Source: Candidatus Glassbacteria bacterium
GTDB lineage: Bacteria > Gemmatimonadota > Glassbacteria > GWA2-58-10
DNA length: 43,965 bases
Assembly (NCBI GenBank): GCA_019456185.1
Contig: VRUH01000011.1
Location: 1 to 43,965, forward strand
Reading direction: 5' to 3'
In this document: positions 1 through 5,451 of the stretch, in pieces
Position numbering within the stretch: position 1 is the first letter of the stretch
Layout: each line of letters starts with the position of its first letter
The notes under the pieces: model-generated
The model's input: only the letters and a program-made list of their open reading frames with translations
The model's database searches: none
What the model was told of the DNA's origin: nothing
Program-made: the position numbers and the translations under genes

Positions 1-1029
1 TCTGCTGATTTCACCGGGGGCCAGGCCGGAGTGAGCTGTTTCACGTGCCACGACGGTCCCAGCGGTCACCCGGCGGCCGGCTGGCTGGATGCCGCCGGCG
101 AAAATTTCCACGGCCTCGACGCCTCCACCCGCGGGCTGGATGATTGCGCCCGCTGCCACGGGGCGGATTTTAGCGGCGGACTCAGCGGCCAGAGTTGCTC
201 GGAGTGCCACAACAGTGAAAGCGGGCACCCGGCCACAGGCTGGCTGGACAAGACCCACGAGGATTTCCACGGCGGCAGGATGGCCGGGACCGGACTGGAC
301 TACTGCGCCGGCTGCCACGGCAACGATTTCACCGGTGGCGACGCAGGTGTCAGCTGCTACACCTGTCACGACGGTCCCAGCGGACACCCGGCCACAGGCT
401 GGCTGGATGCCGCCAGCGAAAATTTCCACGGCCTGGCCGCCAGCAGCCGCGTGCCCACGGCCTGCGCCGCCTGCCACGGAGAAGACTACAGCGGCGGAAT
501 AAGCGGCCAGAGCTGCACTGTCTGCCACGCCTCGGAGAGCGGGCACCCGTCCCAGGGGTGGATGGATACAGCCAGCCAGAGTTTCCACGGCGTGCGCCTG
601 GCGAGTTTCGGACCGGAATACTGCGCGGGCTGCCACGGAGAAGACTATCAGGGCGGTTATGCACAGCTCGGCTGCTCGGTCTGCCACGACGGCCCCAGCG
701 GCCATCCCAAGACCGGCTGGCTCAGCTCCACGAATGCCGATTTCCATGGACTGGACGCATCGAGCCGCGGTCTGGCTGCCTGCGCCGCCTGCCACGGCGA
801 GGACTTCACCGGCGGGATCAGCGGCCAGAGCTGTACGGTCTGCCACGCCAGCGAAAGCGGGCACCCGGCTACCGGCTGGCTGGACAAGACCAATAACAGT
901 TTCCACGGCGACCGTACCGAGACAATGGGCGCCACCTACTGCGCCGGCTGCCACGGGGCGGATTTCACCGGGGGCGATGCCGGAGTGACCTGTTTCACCT
1001 GTCACGGCGACGTCTGGTCCGAAGATTAA
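1..1029 (+). CDS. Modular tandem-repeat multiheme c-type cytochrome (3' part; start lies left of the window)
   Basis: The reading frame is open from base 1, so the gene is cut by the window edge; the GTG at 31 lies inside a repeat and is not a credible start. The 342 visible residues hold 13 CxxCH heme-binding motifs. They are arranged in 53-residue units, each with two CxxCH motifs plus conserved GHP, GW and FHG elements whose histidines could be distal heme ligands. Two alternating unit types (one with DGPSGHP, one with SESGHP) make a 106-residue, four-heme super-repeat. It recurs at exactly 318 bp (CxxCH at 37, 355, 673 and 991). No other domain, membrane segment or sorting tail follows the last repeat. 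It is probably periplasmic or extracellular and probably carries electrons along stacked hemes. Signal peptide and total length cannot be seen. Confidence 0.9.
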   Translation, partial: SADFTGGQAGVSCFTCHDGPSGHPAAGWLDAAGENFHGLDASTRGLDDCARCHGADFSGGLSGQSCSECHNSESGHPATGWLDKTHEDFHGGRMAGTGLDYCAGCHGNDFTGGDAGVSCYTCHDGPSGHPATGWLDAASENFHGLAASSRVPTACAACHGEDYSGGISGQSCTVCHASESGHPSQGWMDTASQSFHGVRLASFGPEYCAGCHGEDYQGGYAQLGCSVCHDGPSGHPKTGWLSSTNADFHGLDASSRGLAACAACHGEDFTGGISGQSCTVCHASESGHPATGWLDKTNNSFHGDRTETMGATYCAGCHGADFTGGDAGVTCFTCHGDVWSED

Positions 1030-1047
1030 GAAAAGTTCAGCTGATCG

Positions 1048-1075
1048 CCGGACCCTGCGATTCCCCGGGGTCCGG
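1048..1075 (+). terminator. Hairpin after the multiheme cytochrome gene
   Basis: CCGGACCC (1048-1055) pairs perfectly with GGGTCCGG (1068-1075) around a 12-nt loop, 19 bases after the stop codon. Only a weak T-rich tail (TTCATT) follows, so it may stabilise the 3' end rather than terminate by itself. Confidence 0.5.
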
Positions 1076-1203
1076 TTCATTGAGAGGAACGGTTCACCTA
1101 AAGAGCGGCGGGGACGGAAGTCGCTTCAGGGAGAACGTATCAGCAAGCCCGGTACTCTCCTGTAGAGGGCCGGTATTCACAGATCACTAATTGTCTGTAT
1201 CTA

Positions 1204-1231
1204 TTGTCTGGATCTAGATATATTATATAAA
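1204..1231 (+). promoter_or_regulatory. Candidate sigma-70-type promoter of the cytochrome bc operon
   Basis: TTGTCT (1204-1209) and TATAAA (1226-1231) are separated by 16 bases in an AT-rich patch just before the Rieske gene. The match is reasonable but not perfect. The rest of 1076-1272 holds only a small hairpin around 1149-1173 and no gene. Confidence 0.4.
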
Positions 1232-1272
1232 ATTGAACTCTGCTGCACGCTAAGCCGAAAGGAACCTGCCTG

Positions 1273-1716
1273 ATGGCCGGAGGCAACGATACCGGACGGA
1301 GAAATTTTCTGAACTGGCTGCTGGGCGGCGGCGCCGTCACGTTTCTGGTGGCGGTCACCTACCCTGTTTTCAAGTTTCTCACCCCGCCGCCCACTCAGGA
1401 TATTTCGGTGGAAGCTGTCAGCGCGGGCACCGTGGACGATTTCGGGAACAACAGCAGCAAGATCATCAAGTTCGGCAGCCGCCCGGCGCTGGTGGTCCGA
1501 GACCAGAAGGGCGAGTTCAAGGCATATATCGCCATCTGCACGCACCTGGATTGCACTGTCCAGTACCTGCCGGACGATTCGACTATCTGGTGTGCCTGCC
1601 ATAACGGCAAGTACAACCTGAACGGGATGAATATCAGCGGCCCGCCGCCGAGCCCACTCACCGCGCTGCAGGTAAACGTGCAGGACGGTGAAGTATTCAT
1701 TTCCGAGGAGGCCTGA
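1273..1716 (+). CDS. Rieske [2Fe-2S] protein of a cytochrome bc-type complex
   Basis: This 147-residue protein starts with a twin-arginine-like segment (GRRNFLNWLL) and one hydrophobic helix (about residues 15-35), as in membrane-anchored Rieske subunits exported by Tat. The cluster box is complete: C89-T-H91-LD-C94 and C107-A-C109-H110, giving ligands C89, H91, C107 and H110 and the disulphide pair C94/C109 typical of high-potential Rieske proteins. The first box has Asp where LGC is usual. The ATG follows an AAAGGA ribosome-binding site. The next gene, cytochrome b, begins 4 bases after its stop, so the two are co-transcribed. It would accept electrons from quinol bound at cytochrome b. Confidence 0.93.
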   Translation: MAGGNDTGRRNFLNWLLGGGAVTFLVAVTYPVFKFLTPPPTQDISVEAVSAGTVDDFGNNSSKIIKFGSRPALVVRDQKGEFKAYIAICTHLDCTVQYLPDDSTIWCACHNGKYNLNGMNISGPPPSPLTALQVNVQDGEVFISEEA

Positions 1717-1720
1717 GCAG

Positions 1721-2812
1721 ATGTCGCTCAAGAAATACTACGACCAGGCCTACGGCTGGGTCAACGAGCGGATCGATGTTGACGGGATAATCAGCTTCAT
1801 GCGCCATAAGGAAGTCCCCGCCTCCAGCGCATCGATTTGGTACTATTTCGGCGGCGTCAGCATGTTTCTGTTCATCGTCCAGGTGATGACTGGAATCCTG
1901 CTGCTGATGTACTACCGTCCCGGGCCGGACAGCAGTTACGAGAGCCTCAGGTTCCTGGTCAGCGAGGTCCATTTCGGCTGGCTGGTGCGCGATATTCATA
2001 CCTGGAGCGCCAACCTGATGGTGTTCTTCGTGTTCGTGCACATGTTCAGCGTCTTTTTTCTCAAGAGCTACCGCAAGCCACGCGAGATGACCTGGATGAG
2101 CGGCATGGCGCTGCTGATCCTCACCTTTACGTTCGGCTTCAGCGGCTACCTCCTGCCCTGGAACGAACTGTCCTTTTTCGCCACCAAGGTGGGCACGGAC
2201 ATGGCCGGCAGCATACCGGTTATCGGCGAGTTCATCCTCCGGCTTCTCCGCGGCGGCTCGGATGTTACCGGCGCAACGTTGAGCAGGTTTTTCGGCCTGC
2301 ACGTGGCGATCCTGCCCGGTATCACAACCATGGTGCTCGCCTTACACCTGTTCCTGCTTCAGCGCCAGGGAATGAGCAAGCCGATGAGCATGGAACACCT
2401 GCCGCCTGAGCAGCAGCGGGTGATGCCGTTCCTGCCGAATTTCGTGCTGCGCGAACTGATATGCTGGATGTTCGCCCTAGCGATTATCAATTTCCTGGCC
2501 GTGTTTTTCCCCTGGGAGCTGGGAGTAAAGGCCGACCCATTCGCTCCGGCCCCGGCCGGAATCAAGCCCGAGTGGTATTTCTTGTTCATGTTCCAGACCC
2601 TCAAGATGCTCCCGCCCCATATCGGGCCGCTCGAGGGTGAGCTGGTGGGGCTGGCGGTGTTCAACCTGGGGGCGATAGCCTGGTTCTTCCTGCCGCTGTG
2701 GGACAAGTGGAGCGGCACCGAATCGCCCAAAGCCAGGCTGATTACCTGGATGGGCACCGGCATCGTGGCCTTTATCGTAATCATGACGGTTGTGGGCTAC
2801 ATGGTACCCTGA
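1721..2812 (+). CDS. Cytochrome b (b6/subunit IV-like fusion) of a quinol-oxidising complex
   Basis: This 363-residue integral membrane protein has the four heme-ligating histidines: H93/H107 and H194/H209. The 13 and 14 intervening residues match the cytochrome b6 pattern rather than the mitochondrial one. The C-terminal part has the Qo-site PEWYF motif and only about three further helices, as in fused b6/subunit-IV proteins. I chose the ATG at 1721, which has GAGGAGG upstream, over an in-frame ATG at 1688 inside the Rieske gene. It forms the core of a Rieske/cytochrome b/multiheme cytochrome operon. No cytochrome c1 or f gene is present, so the nonaheme cytochrome just downstream is the likely electron acceptor. 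Confidence 0.93.
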   Translation: MSLKKYYDQAYGWVNERIDVDGIISFMRHKEVPASSASIWYYFGGVSMFLFIVQVMTGILLLMYYRPGPDSSYESLRFLVSEVHFGWLVRDIHTWSANLMVFFVFVHMFSVFFLKSYRKPREMTWMSGMALLILTFTFGFSGYLLPWNELSFFATKVGTDMAGSIPVIGEFILRLLRGGSDVTGATLSRFFGLHVAILPGITTMVLALHLFLLQRQGMSKPMSMEHLPPEQQRVMPFLPNFVLRELICWMFALAIINFLAVFFPWELGVKADPFAPAPAGIKPEWYFLFMFQTLKMLPPHIGPLEGELVGLAVFNLGAIAWFFLPLWDKWSGTESPKARLITWMGTGIVAFIVIMTVVGYMVP

Positions 2813-2866
2813 GCCGTTTTGCGTGTGTTTACCGCCGGCCCGGCGTGGGCCGGAAGGACGATCCTG

Positions 2867-4144
2867 ATGAGTAAAAAGTCGGTAACAGCATTCGTGGCAG
2901 CCTGTCTCCTGGCGCTGACAATGCCTCTCGCCGCCCAGCAGCGGAGTTCATCGCAGCAGGTGAACAACTGCGAAAAATGCCACGGCAAGCTGATGCGTAA
3001 ATACTCACAGCCGGTCAAGCTTTACGAACAGGACATCCACAACAGCGTCGGCATCCTCTGCAGCGACTGCCACGGGGGCAACCCCTCCAACGAGCGCCGT
3101 CACGACCGCGAAGATCCCGCTCAGGATTTTCTCGGCGTTACGGAACCGGCGGATATTCCGCAGATGTGCAACAAATGCCACGGCGATGCGACCTACATGC
3201 GTTCGTTCAATCCTTCGCTGCCCGTGGACCAGATGGAGAAATATGTCACCAGCCGCCACGGTCAGCTGCTGCTGGAAGAGGGCGACACGCAGGTGGCCCA
3301 GTGCGTGAGCTGCCACAGCGTCCACGATATCCGCCGCGCCGGCGAGCCCGGTTCCCCGGTCTATCCGCCGAACCTGCCCCAGACATGCGCCAGGTGTCAT
3401 TCCGATGCGGAACACATGGCCGACTACGGGATTCCGACCGACCAGTACGAGCAGTTCGCCTCCAGCGTGCACGGAGTACCGCTGCTGGAACGCGGCGATG
3501 TGGCCGCGCCGGCCTGCAACGACTGCCACAGCAACCACGGGGCGTTTCCGCCCGAGGTCAGCGATATCTCCGCGGTCTGCGGTATGTGCCATGTTAATAA
3601 CCAGACTCTCTACCGCCAGAGTTTCCACGCCGAGTTTTTTGAAATGCTGGAAAGCCCGGGTTGCGTCACCTGCCACGGCAACCACGGTATCGCACCCCCT
3701 GACGACGCCATGCTCGGTGAGGGCGATGAGTCGGTGTGCGGCGCCTGCCACGAGCAGGAAGCAGACGATCCCGGTTTTGCGGTCGGCCTGGCGATGAAAG
3801 CCACGCTCGACAGCCTGACGACGCTGATAAACTCCGCCGAGGAGTTGGTGGAGCTGGCCGAACAGAAAGGGATGGAGACATCCGATCTCGCTTTCCAGCT
3901 TCGCGACATGCGCCAGAGCTACACCCAGGCCCGGACCCAGGTGCACACGTTCGACGACTCCATCGTAGCGGCCTCAGTCCGCCCGGGGCTGGAGCTGGGC
4001 CACCAGACCGCCGCCGAAGCCAAGATGCTGCTGGAGGAGCACAAGAGCCGCCGCTGGTGGCTGGCCGGGGCCACCCTGATCCTGCTGATGGTGATCGGCA
4101 CGCTGTACCTTAAGATGCGTGAAGTTGAGGGCGGGCAAAGATGA
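2867..4144 (+). CDS. Membrane-anchored nonaheme cytochrome c, likely c-subunit of the bc complex
   Basis: The protein is 425 residues with an N-terminal signal peptide (about residues 1-24, ending LAAQQ), nine CxxCH motifs (CEKCH through CGACH), a helical region without hemes, and a C-terminal membrane helix (WWLAGATLILLMVIG) followed by a short basic tail. The ATG at 2867 has AAGGA upstream; the earlier TTG at 2819 would put 16 extra residues before the signal peptide. It lies 54 bases after cytochrome b in the same operon. Quinol-oxidising complexes with a multiheme c-subunit in place of c1 are known in anaerobic and metal-respiring bacteria. By position this protein should carry electrons from the Rieske protein into the periplasm. 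The final acceptor is unknown. Confidence 0.9.
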   Translation: MSKKSVTAFVAACLLALTMPLAAQQRSSSQQVNNCEKCHGKLMRKYSQPVKLYEQDIHNSVGILCSDCHGGNPSNERRHDREDPAQDFLGVTEPADIPQMCNKCHGDATYMRSFNPSLPVDQMEKYVTSRHGQLLLEEGDTQVAQCVSCHSVHDIRRAGEPGSPVYPPNLPQTCARCHSDAEHMADYGIPTDQYEQFASSVHGVPLLERGDVAAPACNDCHSNHGAFPPEVSDISAVCGMCHVNNQTLYRQSFHAEFFEMLESPGCVTCHGNHGIAPPDDAMLGEGDESVCGACHEQEADDPGFAVGLAMKATLDSLTTLINSAEELVELAEQKGMETSDLAFQLRDMRQSYTQARTQVHTFDDSIVAASVRPGLELGHQTAAEAKMLLEEHKSRRWWLAGATLILLMVIGTLYLKMREVEGGQR

Positions 4145-4188
4145 CCCATGGCTGTTTTTGAGGCTGGTAATAGTTTGTCTTTTGTCCA

Positions 4189-4217
4189 TTGACTTGGCTG
4201 ATTTTTTTTGTTATTAT
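4189..4217 (+). promoter_or_regulatory. Sigma-70-type promoter of the membrane protein/regulator pair
   Basis: TTGACT (4189-4194) and TATTAT (4212-4217) are spaced by exactly 17 bases, each matching 5 of 6 consensus positions. Transcription would start near 4224, inside the palindrome at 4219-4233. Confidence 0.7.
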
Positions 4218-4218
4218 G

Positions 4219-4233
4219 GTTTGTATTACAAAC
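4219..4233 (+). promoter_or_regulatory. Candidate operator palindrome overlapping the transcription start
   Basis: GTTTGTA-T-TACAAAC is a perfect 7-bp inverted repeat immediately after the -10 box. Extra GTTTGT half-sites lie at 4173-4178 (before the -35 box) and 4236-4241. The position is ideal for repression, and the winged-helix protein encoded by the second gene of the unit is the obvious candidate ligand (inference). Confidence 0.6.
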
Positions 4234-4270
4234 TGGTTTGTTTTGATATTACCTTTTTCTGGAGGAAACC

Positions 4271-4894
4271 GTGCAAAATCAACCGGATTTGATAAAGCTA
4301 CAACGTAAGTCGTTCCTTCATCTGGAGCAGGACGGCCTGATGGAGATATATGGCGGCCTGTTGATCATTGCAGCGGGCCTGTTATGGAAATCTATTTTTG
4401 TGATTCTAATAATAAGTTTAGCAGGTGTACTTGGTCCCCGGTTTGTTGAGGAGTTCAGGAGAAAGTACACTTACCCTCGGATCGGCTATGCAAAATTCAT
4501 CAATAGTGGCCAAGACCAGAGAGTCATCTTTGTTGTCTTGTTCTTTATCATTTCATGCATTGTTTTCGCAATAGTATTCCGATTGAAACTTGATAGTAGT
4601 GATTTTCTTCATTATGGGGGCATATACCTGCCTGCTTTGGGTGGTGTGGCTATGGCGGCAGGTTGTATTGTTTCGTATTATAAATACGGCACTTACAGGT
4701 ACCTCCTGTACTTTCCAATATGTCTTGGCCTTGGTATTTACTTCTCATTCTTCAATGCCTTTCCCATCGACACTAAATTATCCGCCATGCTGCTCGCTGT
4801 TGGCTCTCTAATCCTTTTGACAGGATTGCTTGTTTTTTACCGGTTTGTACGGAAAAACAGGTTGCATACAGAGGTAGAGTTCAATGGGCAGTAA
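4271..4894 (+). CDS. Multi-spanning membrane protein of unknown function, AT-rich
   Basis: This 207-residue protein has about six hydrophobic helices: an amphipathic N-terminus, two helices around 30-55, one near 85-103, two around 115-150 and one near 165-188. I recognise no family motif. The GTG start has a strong GGAGGAA site. Base composition is clearly more AT-rich than the flanking genes, which suggests separate ancestry. It overlaps the downstream regulator gene by 11 bases and shares the promoter-operator at 4189-4241. Membrane protein plus small winged-helix regulator pairs are common and usually autoregulated. The substrate or signal cannot be read from the sequence. Confidence 0.75.
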   Translation: MQNQPDLIKLQRKSFLHLEQDGLMEIYGGLLIIAAGLLWKSIFVILIISLAGVLGPRFVEEFRRKYTYPRIGYAKFINSGQDQRVIFVVLFFIISCIVFAIVFRLKLDSSDFLHYGGIYLPALGGVAMAAGCIVSYYKYGTYRYLLYFPICLGLGIYFSFFNAFPIDTKLSAMLLAVGSLILLTGLLVFYRFVRKNRLHTEVEFNGQ

Positions 4895-5213
4895 AAAACA
4901 GACCAAAGAGCATCTGCACACCCTGGCGGAAATCGACAAGCTGATCCACGAGCCGGCGCGGCTGCTGATCCTCTCCCATCTCTATGTGATCGAGGAGGCC
5001 GATTTCCTGTACCTGGAGCAGCAGACCGGCCTGACGCGCGGCAATCTCTCCACCCACCTGAGCAAACTCGAGGACGGCGGGCTGGTGGAGATCGAGAAAG
5101 GGTACGTCGGCAAAATCCCCAGAACAGTGGTCAGGATGAAGCAGGACGGCCGCGCGGCGTTCGCCTCGTACCTGCGGCAGATGAAAAACGTGATCGACAA
5201 GCTGAGCGAATGA
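4884..5213 (+). CDS. Winged-helix transcriptional regulator (MarR/PF13601-like)
   Basis: The 109-residue protein fits a single winged-helix domain. A first helix pair (PARLLILSHL) is followed by the HTH (LEQQTGLTRGNLSTHLSKLEDGG), then the wing (GYVGKIPRTVVRMKQDGRAAF) and a C-terminal dimerisation helix. The pattern matches small stand-alone regulators with the HTH_34-type domain. The ATG at 4884 lies inside the preceding membrane-protein gene and has GAGG 9 bases upstream, so translation is probably coupled. It is likely a dimeric repressor of its own two-gene unit through the palindrome at 4219-4233 (inference). Confidence 0.85.
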   Translation: MGSKKQTKEHLHTLAEIDKLIHEPARLLILSHLYVIEEADFLYLEQQTGLTRGNLSTHLSKLEDGGLVEIEKGYVGKIPRTVVRMKQDGRAAFASYLRQMKNVIDKLSE

Positions 5214-5241
5214 ACTGCCCCCCTCGGGGAGCACCAGCGTA

Positions 5242-5338
5242 TGGGGGCGGGCGGCGCCGGTGCATTTGCACCGGCGTCCGTGCGGACAATTCTCCGCACG
5301 GATGCGCGCACGCTTTATGCGCGCGCCGCCCGCCCCCA
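5242..5338. repeat. Nested inverted repeats forming a perfect four-way junction
   Basis: The outer arms 5242-5255 and 5325-5338 are perfectly complementary over 14 bp. They enclose three perfect hairpins in direct succession: 5256-5264/5267-5275 (9 bp), 5277-5286/5293-5302 (10 bp, 6-nt loop) and 5304-5310/5318-5324 (7 bp, 7-nt loop). Only single bases (5276, 5303) are unpaired at the junction, so about 80% of 97 nt is paired. It could be a structured RNA, a DNA cruciform or a small mobile palindromic element. It lies between the regulator stop (5213) and the terminator at 5393. No copy of its arms was noticed elsewhere in the window. Confidence 0.85.
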
Positions 5339-5392
5339 GCTCACGTGTTCCGCAAAATGCTTGGGGCTATTCTATGGCTGATACACAGAAAA

Positions 5393-5425
5393 GGCGGCGG
5401 CCCTCGATGGGCCGCCGCCTTTTTA
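5393..5425 (-). terminator. Intrinsic terminator, probably bidirectional, of the T9SS-type cytochrome gene
   Basis: GGCGGCGGCCC (5393-5403) and GGGCCGCCGCC (5409-5419) form an 11-bp perfect stem with a 5-nt loop. A T run follows on the plus strand and an A run precedes it, so it can act in both directions. It lies 27 bases beyond the stop of the minus-strand cytochrome gene. Confidence 0.85.
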
Positions 5426-5451
5426 CAATCAACATGCTTGAGAGAACTGGC

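Noticed and set aside
1-1029. Tandem repeats as a CRISPR array or satellite
   Set aside because: The repeats are in frame, encode CxxCH modules and have no spacer structure; no CRISPR array was seen anywhere in the window.
1076-1272. Cyclic-di-GMP riboswitch before the Rieske gene
   Set aside because: Such riboswitches often precede multiheme cytochrome genes, but the conserved GCAAAGG-type core and receptor sequences are absent; only a simple hairpin is present.
5242-5338. A tRNA or integron attC site
   Set aside because: The cloverleaf-like shape lacks the T-loop, anticodon-loop and CCA features of tRNA, and the R/L core sites expected of attC are not visible.
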